Below are positions 44,911 through 53,549 of a stretch of DNA of 64,000 nucleotides, piece by piece (positions within the stretch are counted from its first letter, which is position 1; every line of letters starts with the position of its first letter). The stretch covers positions 343,945 through 407,944 of the forward strand of contig NZ_JARKMS010000004.1 in NCBI RefSeq assembly GCF_029350945.1, in the 5' to 3' direction. The notes below the pieces were generated by a model. It saw only the letters and a list, made by a program, of their open reading frames with translations. It had not been told where the DNA came from and did not search any database. Made by a program: the position numbers and the translations under genes. This DNA comes from Maribacter huludaoensis. Its GTDB lineage: Bacteria; Bacteroidota; Bacteroidia; Flavobacteriales; Flavobacteriaceae.

Positions 44911-45600
44911 ATGGAAAATAGATGCGAAAATTGTATAATAAGGCAGTTTAATTCTCTCCGTGCGTTAAATAAAGACGATTTAAAAAAGGTTTCGGACTCT
45001 AAAATATCCAGGAAGATAAAAAAGGGAGAAGCCCTGTTTGTTGAAGGGCAAAAGTTAGATGGCGTCTTTTGTGTAAGAAACGGTGTATCCAAATTATCTA
45101 AATTAAGCGCTAATGGTAAAGAACAAATTGTAAAACTGACCAATATTGGCGAGATAATGGGGCAACGATCCGTCATAGCGGAAGATTTTACCAATTTAAG
45201 CGCCACGGCCATAAATGACATGGAAGTATGTTTTATACCCAAAGAAATTATATCTAATACGCTGAACACCAATCCTAATTTTTCTTTGGAAGTATTACGG
45301 CATTTGGCCCATGATTTAAAAGAGGCCGATGACGTGATCGTAAACATGTCTCAAAAAACGGTAAAACAGCGGTTGGCGGAAGCCTTTATCTATCTTAAGA
45401 AAAATTACGGGGAAGATGAAAACGGATTTCTGACACTGACCCTTAGCAGGGACGATTATGCAAATATCATTGGTGCTGCAACAGAATCCTTAATACGTAT
45501 GATTTCTGATTTTAAGAAAAAAGGACTTATAAAGACCGAAGGTAAAAAGATCGGGGTGGTAGAAATAGATAGGTTGCAGGAACTTGTGGATGGTTTCTAA
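44911..45600 (+). CDS. FNR-like Crp-family regulator
   Basis: 229 residues: cNMP-like sensor, dimer helix and winged HTH. It has four cysteines, Cys5 and Cys8 (RCENC), Cys54, and Cys107 (MEVCFIP), the last one at the place of FNR Cys122; so a cluster-based oxygen sensor is possible, though the spacing of the third cysteine differs from E. coli FNR. Recognition helix ATESLIR (190-196) keeps the Glu (192) and Arg (196) of CRP and FNR, in line with a TGA-core site. Best candidate regulator for the TGAY-N4-RTCA sites here. Confidence 0.9.
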   Translation: MENRCENCIIRQFNSLRALNKDDLKKVSDSKISRKIKKGEALFVEGQKLDGVFCVRNGVSKLSKLSANGKEQIVKLTNIGEIMGQRSVIAEDFTNLSATAINDMEVCFIPKEIISNTLNTNPNFSLEVLRHLAHDLKEADDVIVNMSQKTVKQRLAEAFIYLKKNYGEDENGFLTLTLSRDDYANIIGAATESLIRMISDFKKKGLIKTEGKKIGVVEIDRLQELVDGF

Positions 45601-45613
45601 GTAATTTTCTAAG

Positions 45614-45657
45614 TTGACGAATGTCATAGTTTCAACTCATAGGCAGAAGTATTTTTA
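45614..45657 (+). promoter_or_regulatory. FNR-type operator and promoter of the second usp gene
   Basis: TTGACGAATGTCAT at 45614-45627 (TGAC-N4-GTCA, centre 45620.5), -7 box TATTTTTA (one mismatch) at 45650-45657, spacing 29.5 bp. Confidence 0.75.
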
Positions 45658-45680
45658 TCATCAAATGATGAGCTTCGTTT

Positions 45681-46553
45681 ATGAAAAACATTTTAATACC
45701 TACAGATTTTTCACCATCGGCCTGGAATGCCATTACATATGCTGTCCATTTATTTGCAGAATTTGAATGTGTATTTCATTTTGTAAATGCTTACACACCA
45801 GAAATGCACAGCAATCGCTTAATGGCGGGGAAGGTTTTAGATACGGCAAAAGGCTGTACCGCACAAGCCACTTCAAAACGAGGATTACAAAAAACCATAT
45901 ATCGCATTAAAAAGGAATACAGAAATCCGTTACATAGGTATACCTCAATTTCTACTTTTTCCATGTTGGTAGATGAGGTGAAAGAAACGGTAAAAGCGCG
46001 TAACATAGATTTTATAATTTTAGGCACTAACGGTGGTGCCGATGATGAATCTATATTTTTAGGCAGGAATACAGTAAAAATTTTGAACCAAGGATATCAT
46101 TGTCCTGTAATGGTAATTCCGCCAAGGGCACGTTTTGAAGATCTAGCATCCATTTCGGTACTATCGGAAATCAATCATTTATTTAAGCTAGAAGAATTAC
46201 AACCGGTAGTAGAATTGGCACGTTATTTTAATAGTACGGTTCAAATTGCAAGTATGCGGAAAACATCGGCTTCATCAAATGAATTACAAAAATTAAATCA
46301 CAAAATTTTAAACGATAGTCTAGTTAGGATCTCTCATAACTTTTATAAATTAGATACTGAAGGTTCTTTAACAACAACTTTAAAAAACTACGTTAATCAG
46401 ACTAATTGCCAATTACTTGTTATGTCCAATTCTATAAACAGTTACCTAAGAAGTTTATGTCATAACTACATAGTAAACAGGTCTATTTTCTGTTGTCATG
46501 TACCGTTGTTATCACTACAGTTTATAGAACATGGTATAAGCATTGACCACTAA
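45681..46553 (+). CDS. Universal stress protein, divergent two-domain type
   Basis: 290 residues. The first UspA domain is standard (ILIPTDFSPSAWNAITYAVHLF, then FIILGTNGGADDESIFLGRNTVKIL, PVMVIP). The second is degenerate, without the glycine-rich nucleotide loop. Placed directly after the FNR-like gene but under its own FNR-type promoter, matching the known link of usp genes with oxygen-limited growth. Confidence 0.87.
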   Translation: MKNILIPTDFSPSAWNAITYAVHLFAEFECVFHFVNAYTPEMHSNRLMAGKVLDTAKGCTAQATSKRGLQKTIYRIKKEYRNPLHRYTSISTFSMLVDEVKETVKARNIDFIILGTNGGADDESIFLGRNTVKILNQGYHCPVMVIPPRARFEDLASISVLSEINHLFKLEELQPVVELARYFNSTVQIASMRKTSASSNELQKLNHKILNDSLVRISHNFYKLDTEGSLTTTLKNYVNQTNCQLLVMSNSINSYLRSLCHNYIVNRSIFCCHVPLLSLQFIEHGISIDH

Positions 46554-46681
46554 AACATTATCTGAGGTAAGGTTGCATAAGCATAAATCGCAAAATTTTA
46601 GATATTACTTTACCCTTTAGGTAATGCTATCTATTAATTCTAAATATCTTTATGGCCGGATAAACTTTAATTGAACAAAAA

Positions 46682-47359
46682 GTGAGCGCGGTAAACGAGA
46701 AAAAAGTAGCGGCATTGGCAGCGGTAAAATATGTAAAGTCTGGAATGACGGTTGGGCTAGGAACAGGATCCACGGCATTTTATATGATAGAGGCCATTGG
46801 TGAAATGGTACAAAACGGCATGGAAATCAAAGCTGTTGCAACCTCTAACGAAACAGAGAAATTAGCAACCCGTTTAGGTATTAACGTAATAACCCTTGCA
46901 GAAGCAAAAAGGTTGGATGTTACTATTGATGGGGCCGATGAGGTAGATGAAAACTTTCAATTGATCAAAGGCGGTGGTGGAGCGCTACTAAGAGAAAAAA
47001 TCGTTGCACATAATTCTGATTTGAATATTATTATAGCAGATGCATCTAAAAGTGTTTCCAAATTGGGAAAATTTAAATTGCCCATTGAGACCATACCGTT
47101 TGCTACACAGTTGATTATTAACGAATTGAACGACATGGGGCTTAGTCCGGTGCAACGAATGAACGGAAATGATCACTATAAGACCGATGAAAACAACGAC
47201 ATTGTTGATATTGATATTTGGGATTGCGATATGAAATTGACCGAATTAGAGCGGCATTTAAAAACCATTCCGGGCATTGTAGAAACCGGCTTGTTCTTGA
47301 CGACGACCAATTTGGTTATTATAGGCAAAGGCGATGAAGCTATCGTAAAAAATAGATAG
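46682..47359 (+). CDS. rpiA: Ribose-5-phosphate isomerase A
   Basis: 225 residues, GTG start at 46682 (the next Met is at residue 21, too late). Marks are GLGTGSTA for phosphate binding, TIDGADEVD and KGGGGALLREKIVA with the catalytic acid and lysine. It interconverts ribose 5-phosphate and ribulose 5-phosphate. tkt and tal follow on the same strand after a 506-bp gap, giving most of the non-oxidative pentose phosphate pathway. A possible -7 box TATCTTTA is at 46645-46652. Confidence 0.95.
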   Translation: MSAVNEKKVAALAAVKYVKSGMTVGLGTGSTAFYMIEAIGEMVQNGMEIKAVATSNETEKLATRLGINVITLAEAKRLDVTIDGADEVDENFQLIKGGGGALLREKIVAHNSDLNIIIADASKSVSKLGKFKLPIETIPFATQLIINELNDMGLSPVQRMNGNDHYKTDENNDIVDIDIWDCDMKLTELERHLKTIPGIVETGLFLTTTNLVIIGKGDEAIVKNR

Positions 47360-47865
47360 CTATTAAGCAACTTCTATTCTTTTGTACAATTCTGAAGTAA
47401 AAAAATACGTCGGTGATAGTATTCCTTTGTCCTTGGTCAATGAATTAAAACTGGCTTTATGGTTGTTAAGAACATACAGCTCAAGGACTGTGAGGTGGTA
47501 TACATAAAGCTAATTTAATGTGATATTTTTTACGTAATTAAGAATGCTTGGGATGTTTGGAATGCCTTGATATTTTGGCTTACATTTTACAAATAATAAA
47601 TACATCGTACAAACAACAGTAACTCCTTAATTTGTAGGGGCTAAACTAATATGCACCCAAAATTAGGAAGATATTGCATTTTCCGAAAACCCTTTCGAGA
47701 ACGCTATTGTGTTATTTAAGAAGTAATCAGGGCTTTAATACTTGAATACTATAGAATTATGTTAGGGGAAATATTTTAATTAGCGCCCATTATAAAGTAT
47801 CTTTGAAGGAGATTTTTAGTAGATAGTAAAATAAACACGAACCTGAAAAATAATCTAATAATATA
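47360..47865. other. Intergenic region between rpiA and tkt
   Basis: 506 bp without a supported gene. The only signal I can name is the -7 box near the tkt start (listed separately). No inverted repeat stands out and no riboswitch was recognised. Confidence 0.55.
47798..47805 (+). promoter_or_regulatory. Likely -7 box of tkt
   Basis: TATCTTTG matches TAnnTTTG perfectly, 60 bp before the tkt ATG. No clear TTG -33 box is present at the usual spacing. Confidence 0.5.
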
Positions 47866-49896
47866 ATGAACAAGGAACTAGATCAATTAGCAGCCGACAA
47901 TATAAGGGCATTAGCTGTAGCGATGGTAGAAAAGGCAAATTCTGGACACCCAGGTGGCCCGATGGGAGGAGCAGACTACATGCACATTTTATATTCTGAA
48001 TTTTTCAATTACGATCCTTCTGATATGAAATGGCCGTTTCGTGACCGTTTCTTTATGGATGCAGGTCATTTATCTACTTTAATGTATGCTCAGTATTATT
48101 TGTTGGGTAACTATTCAAAAGATGATGTTTCTAATTTTAGACAATGGGGATCGGTAACACCGGGTCACCCAGAGGTAGATGTGGCAAGAGGTATTGAAAA
48201 TACTTCTGGTCCATTAGGCCAAGGGCATACTATGGGTGTTGGTGCAGCGGTAGCGGCCAATTTCTTAAAAGCTCGTTTTGGAGATTGGATGAACCATAAG
48301 ATCTATGGCTTTATTTCAGATGGTGGTGTACAAGAAGAAATTTCTCAAGGTGCAGGTAGAATTGCAGGTCATTTAGGCTTAAGCAACTTTATCATGTTCT
48401 ATGATTCTAACGATGTTCAATTATCCTCTAAAACAGATGAGGTAACTTCTGAGGATACGGCAAAGAAATATGAAGCATGGGGATGGAAGGTAGTTACTAT
48501 AGACGGCCACGATCATGATCAGATCAGAAAGGCGTTGAGTGATGCCAATGCAGAAACCGAAAAGCCAACTTTGATTATTGGTCAGACCATAATGGGTAAA
48601 GGCTGTGTAACTGCAGATGGAACTCCGTACGAAGGGTACACCGAGTTACATGGTAAGCCAATTGGCGATACAGGTGCGGATTATGAAAAGACTTTGGCAA
48701 ATTTAGGCGCAGATGTAGACAATCCATTTGACATCTATTCAAAAGTAGAAGAGTACTACGAAGGCATCATCAATAAAAAGAAAGATGAAGCTCAAGCAAA
48801 GAAAAGGGAAATAGATGCTTGGCGTTCAGAGAACCCGGAGCTATCTGCCAAATTAGACGGTTTCTTGGAAGGCAAGTTGCCAGACCTAGATTTTGGTTCT
48901 GTAGCGCAAAAAGAAGGTCAGGCAACAAGAGCGGCATCTTCCAATGTGTTGGCTTACTTGGCACAGAACGTAGAGAACATGATCGTGTCTTCTGCAGATT
49001 TATCCAATAGTGATAAAACTGATGGGTTCTTAAAGAAAACCAGTGTTTTACAAAAAGGCGATTTCTCAGGTGCTTTCTTGCAGGCAGGTGTAGCGGAACT
49101 GACCATGGCCACTATGGCAAACGGTATAGCGCTACACGGTGGGGTAATGGCAGTAGTGGCCACATTCTTTGTGTTTTCCGATTATATGAAACCGGCAATT
49201 CGTTTAAGCTGTATTCAAGAGCTACCGGTAAAGTTTGTTTGGACACATGATGCTTTTAGGGTAGGAGAAGATGGCCCAACGCACCAACCAATTGAGCAAG
49301 AAGCTCAAATACGTTTGTTGGAGAAATTAAAGAACCATAGCCACGAGCAAAGTTTCGTAGCATTACGTCCTGCAGATTCTCAAGAAACGAACGTAGCTTG
49401 GAAAATGGCCATGGAAAACCAAAAAACACCTACCGGACTTATTTTATCCCGTCAAGGCATAAAAGATATTCCTGCGAAAAGCGGTAACCGCTATGAGGAA
49501 GCGTTAGGAGCTGAAAAAGGAGGGTACTTGGTACAAGAAGTAGCTGATCCAGATGTAATTTTGATAGCAAACGGTTCTGAAGTGGCAACATTAGTAGCTG
49601 CAACAAAATTATTGGAAGAAAAAGAAGGGTTGAAAGTAAATATCGCTTCAATACCATCAGAAGGTATATTTAGGCAACAGTCAGAGGCTTATCAAGAAAA
49701 GGTAATTCCACCGAACAAACCGGTATTCGGTCTTACGGCAGGTTTACCTGTAAACTTGGAAGGTTTGGCAGGGCCAAATGGCAAAGTATTCGGTTTAGAG
49801 CACTTTGGGTACTCTGCACCGGCAACCGTACTTGATGAGAAATTTGGATTTACCGGAGATCAAGTATACCAACAAGTAGTAGATTTTTTAAAATAG
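47866..49896 (+). CDS. tkt: Transketolase
   Basis: 676 residues, full length. Thiamine-diphosphate site GFISDGGVQEEISQG, N-terminal HPGGPMGGADYMHIL, and the transketolase motif GEDGPTHQPIEQ near residue 470. Transfers two-carbon units between sugar phosphates. tal begins 57 bp downstream, and the next terminator is after tal, so the two are co-transcribed. Confidence 0.96.
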   Translation: MNKELDQLAADNIRALAVAMVEKANSGHPGGPMGGADYMHILYSEFFNYDPSDMKWPFRDRFFMDAGHLSTLMYAQYYLLGNYSKDDVSNFRQWGSVTPGHPEVDVARGIENTSGPLGQGHTMGVGAAVAANFLKARFGDWMNHKIYGFISDGGVQEEISQGAGRIAGHLGLSNFIMFYDSNDVQLSSKTDEVTSEDTAKKYEAWGWKVVTIDGHDHDQIRKALSDANAETEKPTLIIGQTIMGKGCVTADGTPYEGYTELHGKPIGDTGADYEKTLANLGADVDNPFDIYSKVEEYYEGIINKKKDEAQAKKREIDAWRSENPELSAKLDGFLEGKLPDLDFGSVAQKEGQATRAASSNVLAYLAQNVENMIVSSADLSNSDKTDGFLKKTSVLQKGDFSGAFLQAGVAELTMATMANGIALHGGVMAVVATFFVFSDYMKPAIRLSCIQELPVKFVWTHDAFRVGEDGPTHQPIEQEAQIRLLEKLKNHSHEQSFVALRPADSQETNVAWKMAMENQKTPTGLILSRQGIKDIPAKSGNRYEEALGAEKGGYLVQEVADPDVILIANGSEVATLVAATKLLEEKEGLKVNIASIPSEGIFRQQSEAYQEKVIPPNKPVFGLTAGLPVNLEGLAGPNGKVFGLEHFGYSAPATVLDEKFGFTGDQVYQQVVDFLK

Positions 49897-49953
49897 ATAA
49901 TCTTTAAAGCATTGCTTTAGGGACATTGATTATAAATTTAAAATTAGTAACAG

Positions 49954-50607
49954 ATGAAATTTTTTATAGATACAGCAAATTTAGACGAGATCAAAGAAGC
50001 CCAGGATATGGGTATTTTAGATGGTGTAACCACAAACCCATCTTTAATGGCTAAAGAAGGCATTACAGGTGCCGATAATATTTTGGCACATTACAAGAAA
50101 ATATGTGACTTGGTTGACGGCGACGTTAGTGCTGAGGTTATCTCTACCGATTTTGACGGTATGGTCGAGGAAGGGGAGAAGTTGGTTAAAATTAGCCCAC
50201 AGATCGTAATTAAGGTGCCTATGATCAAAGAAGGTGTAAAAGCGATCAAGTATTTCTCTGATAAAGGATACAGAACTAACTGTACCTTGGTATTCTCTTC
50301 AGGTCAAGCTTTATTGGCTGCAAAAGCAGGTGCAACTTATGTATCTCCCTTCATTGGTCGTTTAGATGACATCTCAACAGATGGTTTAGGTTTAATAGCG
50401 GATATTCGTTTGATCTATGATAACTACGGATTTGAAACTGAAATTTTAGCGGCATCTGTACGTCACGTAATGCATATTATTGACTGTGCCAAAATCGGTG
50501 CAGATGTTATGACCGGTGGCTTAGGTGCTATTACAGGACTTTTAAAACACCCTTTAACAGATAGTGGTCTAGAGAAGTTCTTGGCAGATTACAAAAAAGG
50601 TAACTAA
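49954..50607 (+). CDS. tal: Transaldolase, short form
   Basis: 217 residues, the size of the decameric short transaldolases (MipB/TalC type). [14 protein letters not shown] at the N-terminus, [13 protein letters not shown], then the catalytic Lys in [31 protein letters not shown] context (preceded by IKVPM). It works with transketolase. Ended by the hairpin at 50635-50664. An alternative, fructose-6-phosphate aldolase, is less likely beside tkt. Confidence 0.93.
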   Translation: MKFFIDTANLDEIKEAQDMGILDGVTTNPSLMAKEGITGADNILAHYKKICDLVDGDVSAEVISTDFDGMVEEGEKLVKISPQIVIKVPMIKEGVKAIKYFSDKGYRTNCTLVFSSGQALLAAKAGATYVSPFIGRLDDISTDGLGLIADIRLIYDNYGFETEILAASVRHVMHIIDCAKIGADVMTGGLGAITGLLKHPLTDSGLEKFLADYKKGN

Positions 50608-50634
50608 GTTGTAAGATGTTATCTAATTGATATT

Positions 50635-50664
50635 AAAAACCATCACTGAAAAGTGATGGTTTTT
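50635..50664 (+). terminator. Terminator after tal
   Basis: AAAAACCATCACT, loop GAAA, AGTGATGGTTTTT with a run of eight T. It marks the end of core genes and the beginning of the cassette region. Confidence 0.9.
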
Positions 50665-50743
50665 TTGTTTTATATTAGTTGTGATATAAAAGATATATGT
50701 GCAATTGTGTACATATACAATTGTTAGGGCACATTTAAGAAAA

Positions 50744-51293
50744 ATGGGGAATCACGAAAAAAACTACGAAGACAAGAACGATTTTCTGAAGGCTGGTGTT
50801 GCGATGCAGAAATATCAGGAAATTCATAATATCATTCGCAAGGATTATATGGAATTACTGAAAGTAACGGAAGGACATAAATCCGAACCAACAGAGTTTG
50901 ATTCTTTATATCGCGCCTGTCTTAAAAGTTTGTTTTCAATAATAGAAGCGGATATATATGGACTTAATAATCTGGATGAATATGAAAACTATTCTGACAG
51001 AGATTCGTTCGAAATTAAGTTCAAAAAGACGTTTAAGCAAGTTTGTCTGACTTGGAACAAAACAGAACTTCAAAAGAAATACTTTGATGAGAAATACGGT
51101 GGACTAAGAGTTAAAAAAGAAACGAGATGAATTAATTCACCCGAAAAAAATAGAACATTTACACGGGGCTAGCATCACAGAATTTGAAAAATTAAAGAAT
51201 GTTTTTAACGACTATGATACGTTCATAAATAGCCTAATGAATGATTTTTTTATCTCCGTAACATTACCGAATGACTATTTTGGGCAGAAATAA
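50744..51293 (+). pseudogene. Cassette gene, HEPN-like, broken by a frameshift
   Basis: Start ATG 50744 (a GTG at 50699 lies outside the cassette boundary). The first frame stops at 51130 after 128 residues. Leaving out one A of the A6 run at 51113-51118 joins it to a second open frame ending at TAA 51293, giving about 182 residues. The joined protein then has KKRDELIHPKK, an R-x4-H motif as in HEPN domains, and continues with FEKLKNVFNDYDTFINSLMNDFF, a protein-like sequence. Either a recent loss of function, a shortened product, or a sequencing error. Family only suggested. Confidence 0.6.
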
Positions 51294-51297
51294 AAAC

Positions 51298-51490
51298 GTG
51301 CCCTAACACAGCCTATACGTAATGCGGACTTTAGGACTAAATCGAAAGGTCTGTGTATATTTATAATGTCGCTAAATCTTATGGATTTAGCTTTGGACAA
51401 AAAAAAATAAAACTAAACAATAAGCTTTAGCTTCGGGCGTAGACGGAAACAAAAAGTTTCCTTGCCTCCGCACTACGCATAGCCCAACCG
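51298..51490 (+). repeat. attC-like imperfect palindrome, copy 1
   Basis: 193 bp. Outer arm GTGCCCTAAC (51298-51307) and then AGCCTATACGTAATGCGGA pair with TCCGCACTACGCATAGCCC at 51466-51484, with mismatches as in attC sites. The inside contains AGGTCTGTGTATATTTATAA (also in copy 2, exact) and small hairpins. Longer than a classical attC, but with the same design: outer core, inner arms, variable centre. The element ends at CCG 51490. Confidence 0.65.
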
Positions 51491-51521
51491 TTGTCAACAA
51501 TATTAAAAATAGCTTTATTGC

Positions 51522-52331
51522 ATGCATTTAATACACATCAAACTTAAACCAACGACCAAAATTGACCTTAATTTTGATACAAGTGAAATTGGAAAGGGAA
51601 TACAATCTCCAAACGCTGCAATTGAAGAGTCCAAAGAATATTTAAAGTCAAATAAGCATTCGGATTTTTATAATAAAGACCTAATGGTAGTTGCTAATCA
51701 ACAACTAATTTTTGTTTTTGACTATGCTATTGGAAAAGAAAAAATACTCATTCCCGAGATAAATCCAACAACAATTTTCTATTCAAATGCGATTATGTCT
51801 CATAGAAGATTGGTTTCCTTTAAAAAAGATTTATTTGAAAATTCACCGACAGTAAAAAATCTTAATAAGCGAGTTAATCCAACCCTATTTGGAAATTTTT
51901 TCCAATTAGCATCTAATTGCATTATCAATTTACAAGCCGCATTGGAAAGTTTTGCTAATCGACAAATACCGGTTAACCATACATTTATGGACATTAATGG
52001 AAAAGAGTTTGAACCGTCTGTATTTCATAAATTAGATAAAGCATTACCAGAAATTAAAGGAAAAAGATTTAAAAGCAAATTCAAAAAATATAATTTTTTA
52101 GTAAGAAAAGTAATCGAATTACGAAACGAAATAATTCACTTAACACCTATAGAAGAAACTACCAATACCAAATACAAATCCACCTATAGAAAATTACTGT
52201 CTTTTAATTACAGCGAAGCGATAATTTCTGTAGAAAAACTAATAAACTTTTATGAACCAGATTTGATTGAGAAATGTGAGTGTGGTAAGGAAATGTATTA
52301 TGATATAGAGGAAAGGTTTGATTCCAAATAA
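51522..52331 (+). CDS. HEPN-like protein in cassette 2
   Basis: 269 residues, no signal peptide or helix in the membrane. Near residues 190-215 the sequence FLVRKVIELRNEIIHLTP contains RNEIIH, the R-x4-H motif (RNxxxH form) of HEPN domains such as Apea-like proteins. The C-terminus has a CECGKE pair of cysteines. HEPN proteins are often RNases in defence or toxin-antitoxin systems. The gene is A/T rich and has no relation to the surrounding core genes, as usual for a cassette. Activity not established. Confidence 0.65.
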   Translation: MHLIHIKLKPTTKIDLNFDTSEIGKGIQSPNAAIEESKEYLKSNKHSDFYNKDLMVVANQQLIFVFDYAIGKEKILIPEINPTTIFYSNAIMSHRRLVSFKKDLFENSPTVKNLNKRVNPTLFGNFFQLASNCIINLQAALESFANRQIPVNHTFMDINGKEFEPSVFHKLDKALPEIKGKRFKSKFKKYNFLVRKVIELRNEIIHLTPIEETTNTKYKSTYRKLLSFNYSEAIISVEKLINFYEPDLIEKCECGKEMYYDIEERFDSK

Positions 52332-52376
52332 AAATACTGTTGACAACAAAGAACTGAGCTGAAAAACAAATAAAAT

Positions 52377-53342
52377 CTAGCTCGATCTTCCCACATAATT
52401 CCTATCATAATCCAAACCTGATTTGGCTATACCATAAGCTTGTTTAATCAATTTATTACAGACTGCTATCAAAGCCAGTTTTTTACTCTTCCCTTTTAAA
52501 ACTATCCTGTCATATAACGCCTTACATTGAGGGTTATGGACACAAGCTGTAAAATTGCAAAGAAAAAGATGGTTCCTCACCAAGGAGTCTCCCATTTTAC
52601 TTATTCGGGACTTTCCCCTTACACTACTGCCCGAACTTCGCTCGTTCGGTGCCAGACCGAAATAGGAGGACAACTGCCGTGAACTTTCAAAATCCCGAAA
52701 ACCGTTCGTACAGACAATTAAAAGCATAGCGGTTTTTCTGCCAACGCCCGGTATAGCGTTCAGCCTGGTATAAAGCTCTTGTTCGTTCGCACGTATCAAC
52801 TTTTCAATCTCCGTTTCAAGTAACTTTATTTCCTTATCCAAACTTTTCAGTTGACGAACGATGGAACGCATTAGCATACCCTTTCCACGTTTACTTGTGG
52901 ACATTGCGTGAAGTGTGTTCTTTAAGGCCGTACGTTGCTTAAAATAAAGGCGGACAACTCCTTGAAGGGTCTTACTCTCTACGATGTAACCAGGTTCCGG
53001 TGACCAAAGATCTAAAGCTTGTTCCTTGCCATAGCGACAGATCATCTTGGCATCGCTCTTATCCGTTTTTACCTGATTTAGTTTCATCTGTATAAAACGC
53101 TTGATGATCAAGGGGTTTATCACGGAAACACGTAAACCGTTATCGAACAAATAAATGGCAAGTTGTTGATGATAACATCCCGTAGCTTCCATTACGCACC
53201 AATGATCGGCAGTTATGCTCCTTTGGAACAACTTGAAACCTTTCTCATCATTGCTGTATTGTAAATGACCGCTCTCAGAATCATAAACATCGAAAACATC
53301 TTTAGAGATATCTATTCCTACAAAAATTGTACTTTTATTCAT
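52377..53342 (-). CDS. IS110-family transposase (DEDD recombinase)
   Basis: 321 residues from ATG 53342 (an in-frame ATG-like start at 53384 is in the 5' flank). N-terminal DEDD domain: FVGIDISKDVFDVY, VMEATGCYHQQLA and KTDKSDAKMICRY carry the acidic residues. C-terminal Transposase_20 domain with IPGVGRKTAMLL and FGLAPNERSSGSS, with the catalytic serine region. Full length and without frameshift, so probably active. It cuts and rejoins DNA guided by an element-encoded RNA. Confidence 0.95.
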   Translation of the reverse strand: MNKSTIFVGIDISKDVFDVYDSESGHLQYSNDEKGFKLFQRSITADHWCVMEATGCYHQQLAIYLFDNGLRVSVINPLIIKRFIQMKLNQVKTDKSDAKMICRYGKEQALDLWSPEPGYIVESKTLQGVVRLYFKQRTALKNTLHAMSTSKRGKGMLMRSIVRQLKSLDKEIKLLETEIEKLIRANEQELYTRLNAIPGVGRKTAMLLIVCTNGFRDFESSRQLSSYFGLAPNERSSGSSVRGKSRISKMGDSLVRNHLFLCNFTACVHNPQCKALYDRIVLKGKSKKLALIAVCNKLIKQAYGIAKSGLDYDRNYVGRSS

Positions 53343-53530
53343 ATCATTAAATTTTAAAGAACAAAAACTAATGCTATACATCATCCTGGAAACAGGTTCT
53401 AATGACCTAATGAACTGATCGTATTTGAATAGTAAAAGAGCAGGGATTTTCTTTGTTGACGGAATCTGAAGTTCCTAAACCTAAAATAACCTTACTCTGC
53501 TCTTTTGTTCTTATGTTAAACTATAAAAGA
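53343..53530 (-). ncRNA. Probable bridge RNA region of the IS110 element
   Basis: IS110-group elements carry a bridge RNA in the non-coding flank 5' of the transposase. This flank, read on the minus strand, contains a long-range stem AAAAGAGCAG with CTGCTCTTTT around a loop of about 50 nt (53443-53508) and a small hairpin CCTGTTTCCAGG nearer the gene (about 53386-53398). Loop sequences that would match target and donor could not be assigned by eye. Confidence 0.45.
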
Positions 53531-53549
53531 TAACAGATTACTAACTTAG

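Larger units (their letters stand above)
50724..51490 (+). mobile_element. Integron-like gene cassette 1
   Basis: The left boundary GTTAGGGCAC (50723-50732) is exactly repeated in inverted form as GTGCCCTAAC (51298-51307), the start of an attC-like palindrome; 11 bp pair if the next T/A is counted. In a circular cassette the 50724 end would join 51490 and rebuild the matching outer arm. It holds one gene (50744-51293, frameshifted). No integrase gene is present in the window. Confidence 0.6.
52360..53545 (-). mobile_element. IS110-family insertion sequence in an attC-like site
   Basis: The transposase (52377-53342) is followed by a short 3' flank (under 40 bp) and preceded by a 5' flank of about 200 bp, the layout of the IS110 group and not of IS1111. 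Exact ends cannot be fixed because IS110 elements lack terminal inverted repeats; the right limit lies before the attC-like half at 53550, the left limit between 52348 and 52376. Confidence 0.75.

Noticed and set aside
47360..47865. Small RNA or riboswitch before tkt
   Set aside because: No conserved stem or known aptamer pattern could be seen in the 506-bp gap.
51113..51119. Programmed -1 frameshift at AAAAAAG
   Set aside because: The downstream open frame is +1 relative to the first, so a -1 slip would not reach it.
52360..53545. Terminal inverted repeats of the IS
   Set aside because: None found, which is normal for IS110; the inverted AAAAGAGCAG/CTGCTCTTTT pair is internal to the 5' flank and more likely part of the RNA.
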